Of a stretch of DNA of 64,000 nucleotides, positions 56,156 through 64,000 are shown in pieces. Every line of letters starts with the position of its first letter. The first letter of the stretch is position 1. The notes below the pieces were generated by a model. The model saw only the letters and a list, made by a program, of their open reading frames with translations, made no database searches and was not told the origin of the DNA. Made by a program: the position numbers and the translations under genes. The DNA comes from Exophiala sp. HKRS030 (Eukaryota > Ascomycota > Eurotiomycetes > Chaetothyriales > Herpotrichiellaceae): positions 1,488,001 through 1,552,000 of the forward strand of contig JAHWDD010000005.1 of NCBI GenBank assembly GCA_023897205.1, given 5' to 3'.

Positions 56156-56237
56156 GATCGGCCGCTGGCAAAGACGCCAACCATACTGTCCCACGCCTTG
56201 GGAAAGACGGGACGATTCATATGGCGGGCTTATGTGA
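56156..56237 (+). other. Candidate alternative terminal exon of the preceding gene
   Basis: A pyrimidine-rich tract and CAACAG acceptor end at 56155. The frame then reads IGRWQRRQPYCPTPWERRDDSYGGLM and a stop at 56235-56237. It is related to the C-terminus of the preceding gene (QRxQ..YxPxPWxRxDDxYGGLM). A phase-2 donor is needed to splice in frame; CA|GTGCGC at 55985 would do so and give a 171-nt intron. A different donor phase would use another frame ending at 56262, so the exact structure is open. Confidence 0.5.
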
Positions 56238-56708
56238 AAATACCAACAACGAGGGACTGTGATTGGGGGGTCTTGGAGGCGTTCTTTGGTTGTTTAAGAG
56301 TTTGTGGAGGGATCTTTTTGTTTTGGCGAGATTGAAAGTTGCCCAGCTGGCTAACCTCCTCACTTGTTTCCTATTCAAAGGAGAAGATGCTCTATTCTAT
56401 CCGTGTCTGTTCAGTTGAGACTGTACAGAGACACAATCAACAAAAGACTTGGTTTTTGAATTGAAATGGATATTCAAGTATACCGATACCGGGGTTGGAA
56501 GGAGCGGAGTGACATGATCGTCATACTCACAGCGTACCGAGTCTTTGCTACGAATTACAGTCACTACATCACCGATGATGGCAACGTCGACGAGGTGAAG
56601 AACAAATTGTGAAAAAAATCTTGTATGAGATACAGTTTGATGACAATTAATTTCCAACCCTGGCTACCTAAGGTATGGGTTCTAGCTAGTGCTAGTGCTT
56701 AAATGCTT

Positions 56709-56741
<33 letters not shown>

Positions 56742-57163
56742 GCCCCCGATGCTTTGATATAGATATGGTTTGACGTCTGTGTGTTTGTGTTTTGTCGGTG
56801 TGTAGATACGAAGATTGAGAAGAAAATAGAAAAAAGAAAGTAAAGAAGAAAAATAAGATGAAGGCGGTATTCGCGAGGCATACCGTCAGCCTTGGACAGG
56901 ATCGGATCAGGAACGCTTGGATGAAGATCCCAATCAGAACGAGACGACCCACGTTCCCAAGTTCAAGGTAAACCCATGGTACTTGTTTGCATTTTTTTTC
57001 CTTTGAATAGTTACCCGTAGTCTCGTACTGGGTGGTACCTTTTGTCGAATTCCGACGACCACTCCCCACAAATCGGCTCCGTACTCCGAATCCCAAGTCC
57101 TATTATCCTACCGTCAGGCGCCTCGTCCACGCACAAAGGGGGTTTCCAGGAATAGGTCCAGGA
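56238..57163. other. Intergenic between the 310-residue gene and the 4-TM gene
   Basis: A GCTCCT hexanucleotide tract lies at about 56709-56742, and the interval 56810-56860 is A-rich. A minus-strand segment at 56884-56981 could encode a single hydrophobic exon (VYLELGNVGRLVLIGIFIQA) flanked by AG and GTATGC splice-like signals, but no complete gene could be built around it. Otherwise nothing was recognised. Confidence 0.4.
56709..56742. repeat. (GCTCCT)n short minisatellite
   Basis: About five to six perfect copies of the hexamer GCTCCT (plus-strand) follow GCTTCT. On the minus strand this reads AGGAGC repeats. It lies in a gap between genes on the 3' side of the 4-TM gene. Confidence 0.85.
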
Positions 57164-58864
57164 TCAATAGGCCTGACCGGGCGGAGTCTGTCCCCCGCGC
57201 TGTTGCTGTTGCTGGGACGGCGGGACGTAAGCCCCGGGGATGGGAACGGCGTCGTACGTCTGCTCCCCCGGGGCGGCGCCGAAGTGCTCGTGCACTCTGT
57301 CCTCGGGAGGCGGAGACGTGGGAGCTCGCGGCGGCGGTGACGACGTCAGGGCCCGCCTCTGGAAATTGTCGGTGGACGGCATCTTGGGCGTCGCGCCGTG
57401 CACGCGGATCGGCGGTGCCTGCAACCTGAACGGCGAGGTCGTCGTGTTCGACTGCGGCGACACGTTGGCGAACTGGGCGGGCGACTGCGAACGCGCCCCC
57501 AGGCCGTCTGCGGCGCCCCGGGGAGAGTGGAGCGAAGGCGGAGCGTGATGCTGTGAAGGGAAGCCGGGCGTCCGCGGGGTCTGGACGCTGGCGAAGCCGG
57601 GGGTGTTTGGCGCCGACTGCGTGCGCAGCTGGGCGAGGTACAGGTCGGTGCGGGCGCGGTCGCGGGCGTCCATGGACTTCCGGAGCCGGTTCTTGGACCA
57701 GAAGCGGTAGAACACGATCCCGTAGATGGCGATGACGATGACCTCGACCACGACCTCGATGATGCAGCAGATGAGCGACCAGTCCTGCAACCGGCAGACG
57801 AGTGCGTAGTGGACGTCGTCCTTGAACAAGTCCCGGCGTTTGTTGTCCTTGCAGCTCCAGCCCCACATGTCGACGCCGCCGCCGTTGGCCTTGCTTCCGT
57901 GCAGGATGCCTGCGCCCACCAACCACATGATGATGCTGAACAAGAACCAACCCACGGCGAACATGGTATAGTAGACGGCGACCTTCTCGGCTCTCTTGTG
58001 GCCTCTGCGGCAGTACGCCAAGATGACAATGATTGAGAAGAGGAGGGAGACGCTGGAGATGCTCAGGACGACGATCTGCGGCCAGATTTTCTGCTTGGGT
58101 GCCCATGCCGTCAGGTTGTTTCTCGGTGGGATGGACTTGGTGGCGTGGAAAATGGTCAGGACAGTGCTGAGCATCGCGAGGACGATGAGCGAGCAGGAAA
58201 AGTTGACGCCTCGGAGGACCATCTTGGCCATGCGCACGCGGGTCTTGACTTTCTGTGCGAGCGATAAGGTCAGCTTGGTCGAGGGCACTAGATAGCCACG
58301 TATGAAACTTACCAGATCTTTGGCCTGTTGTTCATCGGTCTTCAATTCTTCCTTCTCGAGCATTTGTTCTTCGCGGAAGGTAGGGCTCAATGGATTCAAG
58401 AGCCGGTTCGACGTCCCAGGCGTCTTCAAAGCAGACTTGAGAGGGGCACCGGCAGTGCCATTGGGGTCACTTCGAACGGTGATGAATTGCTCGACAGGCT
58501 GGGTGTCTGAGATGTAGCCGAAGCCAACATCTGAAGGCTTGAGGGCGTCCATCTTTGGATCCGCGAAAGGTGAATTGTGTTCACCAGGGCCGGATGCCGG
58601 TGAAAAGACCGACGTCGCTTCTGCAAAGCGAGTCTTCCGAACCTGGTTCCTAGTCGACCTTGTGGAGGAAGCAGTAGAGTTGGTTCGGAGTGACCTAGTT
58701 GTCACCTTGACTTCAGATTTCTCGTCGAGTTCGTCAAATGCAGACCCCGCCGGGCGAAAAGATTTAGTGTTGACGGTGATATCGATAGGCGATACTGGTG
58801 CGAAGTGGGAAGGTGACATCGCTCTTGTTAAGGCTATTTCTCGTTGCGGGTGATGGTAGGACAA
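57164..58864 (-). CDS. Fungal 4-TM integral membrane protein, uncharacterised
   Basis: There are two exons, 58313-58864 and 57164-58252, with a 60-nt intron (GTAAGT...CGCACAG) joining QQAKDL to KVKTRVRMAK; the product is 546 residues. The intron keeps the frame open, so a simple ORF looks continuous. The N-terminal 190 residues are disordered, followed by four TM segments: FSCSLIVLAMLSTVLTIF, IVVLSISSVSLLFSIIVILAY, MFAVGWFLFSIIMWLVGAGIL and CIIEVVVEVIVIAIYGIVFY, with a Cys-containing loop (DMWGWSCKDNKRRDLFKDDV). The tail after SKNRLRKSMDARDRARTDLYLAQLRTQSAPNTPGF is Pro/Ser/Gln-rich. This arrangement is common to a mould-specific MARVEL-like membrane family whose function is unknown to me. The 3' half is strongly G+C-rich. 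A TATA-like CTTATATATC (58941-58950) lies 77 bp upstream. Confidence 0.85.
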   Translation of the reverse strand: MSYHHPQREIALTRAMSPSHFAPVSPIDITVNTKSFRPAGSAFDELDEKSEVKVTTRSLRTNSTASSTRSTRNQVRKTRFAEATSVFSPASGPGEHNSPFADPKMDALKPSDVGFGYISDTQPVEQFITVRSDPNGTAGAPLKSALKTPGTSNRLLNPLSPTFREEQMLEKEELKTDEQQAKDLVSFIRGYLVPSTKLTLSLAQKVKTRVRMAKMVLRGVNFSCSLIVLAMLSTVLTIFHATKSIPPRNNLTAWAPKQKIWPQIVVLSISSVSLLFSIIVILAYCRRGHKRAEKVAVYYTMFAVGWFLFSIIMWLVGAGILHGSKANGGGVDMWGWSCKDNKRRDLFKDDVHYALVCRLQDWSLICCIIEVVVEVIVIAIYGIVFYRFWSKNRLRKSMDARDRARTDLYLAQLRTQSAPNTPGFASVQTPRTPGFPSQHHAPPSLHSPRGAADGLGARSQSPAQFANVSPQSNTTTSPFRLQAPPIRVHGATPKMPSTDNFQRRALTSSPPPRAPTSPPPEDRVHEHFGAAPGEQTYDAVPIPGAYVPPSQQQQQRGGQTPPGQAY

Positions 58865-60268
58865 GGATTCCCCAAGATGCGGACTCGGGCTGGGGGAGTA
58901 GCGGCAAATGCTGACGTGAGACGGTCAACACCTATCTTGGGATATATAAGAAGTCGACCACCGTGGAGAGAGATATCTTTTGTGTCTTTTGCTATGTCGT
59001 CGAGGACCAGCTCGGGAGCACTTGTATAGACAACGATGAGAAGGAAGCAGACGGGTGTTGGGAAGCAGGCCGACTAATAGTCAACCTCCCAGGCAGGGTT
59101 GTGCTGACCAGAGGCGCTTCGGGAAATGTGATTGAGCTATTGACAGGCCAACAAATGGTCGAGAACACGGTTGACCGTAATTCGTCCGAGCGATGGTGGT
59201 TTGGTGTTCTTGACTCTATGGTCTGCCACGGAGTAAAACAAGTTTGGTGCCAATAAGCGCTTTGCGGTCGCTATGTCGGTCGAGGCTCTGAACAATCAGG
59301 CAATCAACACTGTTGGTCTAGGGGCTGTGCACAGCAGAGATATCAAGGAATCTAAGAAAAATCGCTCTGCGAAGCCTGCGCGAGCTGCGAGAAAAATAAC
59401 GAGGCACGAGCTGAGGGACGGAGGTGGGAAGGAGGAAGAGAAGGTGGAAAAGAGGTTGATGGCTGTAGAGGAGATGGCATGGTAGTAATGCCATTCTTTC
59501 TTTGGTATACCGATGGAGGCACCATTCCAAACGGTGCCGAAATGGGGAAGCCATGGGCGCTTGAGCTGTCGAGCTGCATGATTAACGGGCGGTTGGTAGA
59601 GGTTGAAGCAGAGAGAAGATGGATGAGGATTGGAGGTTTAGGGAGTGATGAAGTGGATGCGAGGCGAATGATTGGACGAGAGTCGCTGTCGAAGCGCCCA
59701 CCTACAACGAATCAATATTGATGGGCCCAGCATTGCAACAGGGCTCTCTTCCCTCGCTTTGTGCTCACTGGGTGTCTCTTGTGATGGCTTGCTCTTAGTC
59801 TTCTCACTGTCTACTCCGGATGTGCAAAGAAGGGTCTCGGCTGATCAGCAACCATATGAATTGTTTGTACCCTAGCGACCTCTGGGCGGCAACTCGCCCT
59901 CAGTAGCCACTATCACATGCACAATCCCACCTTGGTCTGCATGCCTGGGCATCTTCTGGTTGGTGGTCTCTATTTTTGGTCACTTTGACTGCTGCAGCGG
60001 TCAAGTCTAAAGCTTGGTGTTCGTATCCGTACTGTACAATGAATTGGAATGAATTCGTGCTTTCTATCTTGGATTCATAGGGTATCTTATTCTGTGGTAT
60101 GAGCAATGGCTACACCTGAGTTGAGCGCAATTAGCTTCTCCCTGCTGCTTTTGCGTCTTCCCATACTCAAAGTACAGTACATTCCACCTGTACTGATCGT
60201 CGCTAATGTGTCGCACCAATGATTGATAAAGCCTATTCTGTAGGATTTTCAATTGACGGCCGCCGCCC
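58865..60268. promoter_or_regulatory. Upstream of the 4-TM gene and 3' flank of the 2EXR-like gene
   Basis: No supported gene in 1.4 kb. Frames such as 58963-59256 and 59273-59485 show no family features. The left end contains the TATA-like element noted for the 4-TM gene. Confidence 0.45.
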
Positions 60269-61321
60269 CTACCACATGGGGATGCCGCAAGTTGCGACGA
60301 GAGGCTGAGCTTGAGCATATTCACTCAGACCAGTCCTTTTGGCCATCTTCGGAACTGGCACATTGTTACTTGTGATCCTGTTGTTTAGAGGAAACGTGAT
60401 CGTCAGGATCTTCTTGGCTTTTCTCTTGTCCTCTGCTCGCGCTTCTTGCACCTTCATCTTTCTACCCTTAGGCGTCATCATTTTGCTCTCCAGTTCTCGA
60501 GCCACACCGGCACATTTCATCTTGTGGAACCGATCATGCTCCAGCAAGATCTCAACGCGTTCGAGACCATCACTAGCAAGGTCGAGGAGTGGTCGAGCCC
60601 ATCCTTCGGTGATATCAAGTGAGCATGGCCAGTCGTAGATTGTCAAGTCGAGTTTGAGTCTTCGAAGGCCCGTCAACTCCGCTTTGACACGTTTTAACAT
60701 CGCCGCCCAGCGTGCATCATGGCGTGATTTCCATTCTCGGTCGGCCATGAGCTCAGGCTCACTATATCCTTTGTGGATCACTTCCAGTCTTTCGATGCTT
60801 GTGGCGGATGCTTTCTGGACACGATTGAGGAATTTGTTGATGACGACGAATCTGTCGAAACAGAAGGTGGTTCTGGAGTAGATGAGTTGACGGAGCTCTT
60901 GATACATCTGTCGGCAAGTGAACAGCATTGCTACGGGAGTATTCTGGCCTTGAAACTGCCCAAATAGCCGAAGGCGGGGACATTTCACCTGCTCACCAGG
61001 GAGTTTTTGGGCTTTCAGTTGATTGTACTCCTTCTGAGGATGGTTCGATGAGACAATCACTAGAGTATTGGGGACGACAAGACTATATATTTTGTTTCTG
61101 ATCTCGCCAGGAAGTTTGAAGAAAGGGAAAGGCTTGGCTGGCTTGTCAGGCAGTGTGTTCTGCGTGGCAAGTGGAGAATTTGCGTTGATTGGTGGTTGCT
61201 GTCGACGAGAGGGAACATACGGTCGAATAGTCGTTGTTGTTTGGCGATGTAGAGGGTTGATGTACGCCGGTTGTTTAGGTCTTGGCTGGACCGGTCGGCG
61301 AGTTTTCCTTGGAGACGTCAT
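60269..61321 (-). CDS. 2EXR/F-box-like fungal protein
   Basis: A single exon encodes 350 residues from MTSPRKTRRPV. A basic Pro-rich N-terminus (about 65 residues) is followed by FPFFKLPGEIRNKIYSLVV, the hallmark start of fungal 2EXR/F-box-like domains, then VAMLFTCRQMYQELRQLIYSRTTFCFD (second family motif), and Leu-rich helices (LTGLRRLKLDLTIYDW). A Lys-rich segment (KGRKMKVQEARAEDKRKAKK) precedes the end. Such proteins are numerous in moulds and are thought to be substrate adaptors, but the role here is unknown. An ATG at 61438 in the same frame would add 39 residues. I preferred the downstream start for its Arg/Pro-rich N-terminus, with moderate confidence. Confidence 0.75.
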   Translation of the reverse strand: MTSPRKTRRPVQPRPKQPAYINPLHRQTTTTIRPYVPSRRQQPPINANSPLATQNTLPDKPAKPFPFFKLPGEIRNKIYSLVVPNTLVIVSSNHPQKEYNQLKAQKLPGEQVKCPRLRLFGQFQGQNTPVAMLFTCRQMYQELRQLIYSRTTFCFDRFVVINKFLNRVQKASATSIERLEVIHKGYSEPELMADREWKSRHDARWAAMLKRVKAELTGLRRLKLDLTIYDWPCSLDITEGWARPLLDLASDGLERVEILLEHDRFHKMKCAGVARELESKMMTPKGRKMKVQEARAEDKRKAKKILTITFPLNNRITSNNVPVPKMAKRTGLSEYAQAQPLVATCGIPMW

Positions 61322-62423
61322 GATACTGTCTAAGCAGAGTCTCGTGAAGAGTTGAAGGGTTTGATGTCGAACGTAAGAAACGCGTTCTCTGTTATCGGGA
61401 AAATTGAGCAGCCGAATGGGATTGAAACGAATGCTCAAAGATGAAGGAGATGTATAGAGTCGATGGCGGGGTTGATCAGAAAACCCATGCCTAGAGCAGG
61501 TAGAAGTGAAGTCACGGGTGAAGGCTCAGAGGTTTTATCGAATCACACAATAGACCGAAGGAGGGTAGATGAATGGCAAGGTTGCGCAGTGAAGGTAGAT
61601 GAATAGGAAGAATGAAAAAGAGAAAACAATGTCCTTGTGAAGTCAAAGAGACGAACATGAACGACGGCGCGAGTCAAAGTGAAGCTAGGCGCGGGTCGGC
61701 AACGCCAACCACGATAACATTATGAGAAATGTCATTCACGGCAGATTCAGTGGATGGATAGAGAGTGAACGATAGATGGCCATTTACTGGAGGATTTGCT
61801 CTGAACACCCGGTTGATCCCTCAGTCGTTACTGACTTGTGTCTTTCCGACGTGGCACTCTCACAAGCGGGAAGCTACCGAGCAAATCCATTGCTTTTGGC
61901 TTCGGCTACCTAAGTGTACTTTGTACTGTTATGATGAGGGGTATGACAGCGTTGACAGTAATTGACCCTGCAGCATCCAGACTCTATTGCGACCTTAAAC
62001 TGAAGATCCATGGATACTTCCACATAGATTTTATGCCTCCAGTGTTTTCATGCCTCGTACTCAGCGACGAGGCTGAAACCTGACATTTCATCAGGCTGTG
62101 GGTAGCCAAATGTCCCGCACTAATCCACATGTGGCTAGCCACTCGGTTCGGGAAAACTGCCCCGGAGCAGATCGCGAGTGGTAATTTTTTCAGCGTTGCC
62201 TCCCCCACCATCATTCGAGCATCACGTAGTGGGAATTTTGAGAAATTTCGAAATTTCAACAGATTGTCTGGGGGTACGACGACACACTAGTACTTCGTAC
62301 AATATCCCTTGTGGAGGCACAAGTAGCACACTTCTTCCAGCTTACTTTCCCTTCCTTGCAGTAACAGCTCTCCTCTGCCTGGTGCCCGGCTCACAACTCA
62401 GTTCAATCCCGTTATCCACAACC
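61322..62423. promoter_or_regulatory. Divergent promoter region of the 2EXR-like gene and ADE16/17
   Basis: No supported gene in 1.1 kb. A perfect 16-bp palindrome GAAATTTCGAAATTTC (62242-62257), which contains GAAnnTTC pairs like heat-shock elements, lies 166 bp upstream of ADE16/17. A minus-strand frame at 61984-62259 spans it but shows no family features. Confidence 0.5.
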
Positions 62424-64000
62424 ATGGCCTCTCAGAAAATCGGTATGTCATACTTGCCACCATACCAAATGTTGCTGTCCAGTTAGAACAGTCAGCCAGA
62501 CTGACCCCTTTTAGCTATATTATCTGTCTACGACAAAACGGGTCTGCTCGACCTTGCAAAAGGCCTCATCAAGAACAATGTCCGCCTTTTGGCTTCCGGC
62601 GGCACTGCAAAGTTGATTCGAGAAGCAGGCTTCCCCGTCGAGTACGGGCTCTACTGTTACTGTATGGATACAGACCACTGATGACTCTACAGGGATGTGT
62701 CCGCTATTACAAAGGCACCTGAGATGCTTTCAGGTCGAGTCAAGACTCTTCATCCTGCCGTCCATGCAGGTATCTTGGCTCGAGATCTTGCTTCCGACGA
62801 AAAGGACCTCGCAGACCAAAACATCAACAAGGTCGATTTCGTCGTCTGCAACCTCTATCCCTTCAAGGACACCGTTGCTAAGATCAACGTTACCATTCCT
62901 GAAGCAGTCGAGGAGATCGACATCGGGGGTGTCACCCTCATCAGAGCTGCCGCCAAGAACCACACTCGAGTAACGATACTCAGCGATCCGGCAGACTACC
63001 CCAACTTCCTACAAGAACTCGACGCAGGAGACATCGCCACAGAAACTCGCCAGCAATACGCTCTCAAGGCTTTCGAGCACACGGCCGATTACGATGCCGC
63101 CATTTCCGACTTCTTCCGCAAGCAATATGCCTCTAACGGCGTTCAACAGTTGTCGCTTCGCTATGGTGCCAATCCCCATCAGAAACCTGCAGCTGCATTC
63201 GTACGCAACGGCAACTTGCCATTCAAGGTATTAGGAGGCTCGCCCGGCTACATCAACCTTCTTGACTGCCTGAACGCCTGGCCCCTTGTGAAAGAACTCA
63301 AACAAGCCCTTGGCCTCCCTGCAGCAGCAAGTTTCAAACACGTGTCCCCGGCTGGAGCTGCTATCGGCGTACCCCTCAATGAGAAGGAACGCAGGGTCTA
63401 CATGGTAGACGACATCGAGGGTATTGAATCTTCGGGGCTTGCCCAAGCATACGCACGAGCCCGGGGCGCAGACCGAATGTCCAGCTTTGGCGATGTCATA
63501 GCCCTTTCCGACAAGTGTGACGTCCCAACAGCAAAGATCATCTCTCGCGAGGTTTCTGACGGTGTGATTGCACCTGACTATGAACCTGCAGCACTCGAAA
63601 TCCTCAAGAAGAAGAAGGCGGGCAAATACCTGGTCCTGCAGATGGACGACAGCTACGAGCCTCCTGCACAGGAAGTTCGGACCGTTTATGGCGTCCAGCT
63701 TACACAAGGACGTAACGATGTCAAGATTTCCCCCAACGAGACCTTTAAATCAGTCATCCGCCCCAAGAATGGTCCCCAGTTATCGGACTCGGCTCTCCGT
63801 GACCTCACAGTTGCCACCATTGCCGTCAAGTACACACAGTCCAACTCGGTCTGCTATGCGTTAAACGGTCAAGTCATCGGGCTTGGTGCCGGCCAGCAAA
63901 GTCGGATTCATTGTACGCGGTTGGCTGGAGACAAGGCAGACAATTGGTGGATGCGCTTCCATGAGCGCACTCTGTCAATACAGTGGGCCAAAGGTGTAAA
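62424..64000 (+). CDS. ADE17: Bifunctional AICAR transformylase/IMP cyclohydrolase, 5' part (runs off right edge)
   Basis: There are three exons in the window, 62424-62442, 62515-62641 and 62693 to the edge at 64000, where the frame is still open (about 484 residues; full homologues are about 590). Introns of 72 and 51 nt join MASQKI to [10 protein letters not shown] and GFPVE to [11 protein letters not shown]. The N-terminal MGS-like IMP cyclohydrolase domain ([56 protein letters not shown]) leads to the AICAR transformylase domain ([27 protein letters not shown]). The enzyme makes the last two steps of IMP synthesis using 10-formyl-THF. The yeast counterparts are ADE16/ADE17; which one is orthologous cannot be told. 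Confidence 0.95.

Noticed and set aside
57114..58106. 330-codon minus-strand frame over the 4-TM gene
   Set aside because: Arg/His/Pro-rich shadow of a G+C-rich coding region in another frame.
1..64000. tRNA, rRNA, CRISPR array or transposon
   Set aside because: I scanned intergenic stretches by eye for B-box-like GGTTCGANNCC, spaced repeats and terminal inverted repeats and found nothing convincing.

Overview
The window is nuclear DNA of a filamentous ascomycete (Pezizomycotina). The evidence is about 23 densely packed protein genes on both strands, short GT-AG introns (mostly 50-100 nt, some with a TACTAAC-like branch site), genes typical of moulds (mould-type Rif1, FAR-17a/AIG1-like protein, Zn2Cys6 regulator with a C-terminal regulatory region, Pam17, Ric8), and no operons. 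Base composition is near 50% G+C with some much richer islands. Eurotiomycetes would fit, but the class cannot be fixed from the sequence alone. I saw no tRNA, rRNA, CRISPR array or intact mobile element.

Layout. 1-8 kb: the 5' part of an unrecognised basic/low-complexity protein running off the left edge, a GNAT acetyltransferase, a 14-TM DHA2-type MFS exporter, and the prefoldin-like URI/Bud27. 8-19 kb: TFIIH subunit Tfb3 (divergent from Bud27), eIF3m, the NuA4 scaffold Vid21/Eaf1, the ribosome-biogenesis WD40 protein Mak11, and UMP kinase Ura6 with a probable membrane/mitochondrial N-terminal exon. 19.8-31 kb: clathrin heavy chain, then pyruvate carboxylase. 31-35 kb: a simple-sequence-rich stretch holding a small 113-residue unknown and the four-exon mitochondrial pyruvate carrier MPC1. 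35.5-48 kb: Rif1, Ric8, farnesyl/geranylgeranyltransferase alpha subunit Ram2, mevalonate kinase Erg12 and a mitochondrial glutaryl-CoA dehydrogenase. 48-64 kb: AIG1-like membrane protein, a Zn2Cys6 transcription factor, Pam17, an unknown 310-residue protein with a duplicated C-terminal exon, a fungal 4-TM protein, a 2EXR/F-box-like protein, and the 5' part of the AICAR transformylase/IMP cyclohydrolase gene (ADE16/17), which runs off the right edge.

Most genes are housekeeping and have no shared pathway, but two neighbourhoods are suggestive. PYC and MPC1 both draw on cytosolic pyruvate, and ERG12 with RAM2 link isoprenoid synthesis to protein prenylation. The exon structures were built by hand from splice signals, reading-frame closure and family similarity. 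Several differ from simple open reading frames: a 5-nt exon in PYC, three tiny 5' exons in clathrin heavy chain, hidden first exons in VID21, TFB3, the GNAT gene and the Zn-cluster gene, and MPC1 assembled from four short exons.

The most interesting signals are a tandem pair of related C-terminal coding segments at 55974-56237 that differ mainly at synonymous positions (likely alternative terminal exons), the 5-nt PYC exon, and a 56-nt in-phase intron that would join a mitochondrial/TM leader to UMP kinase.
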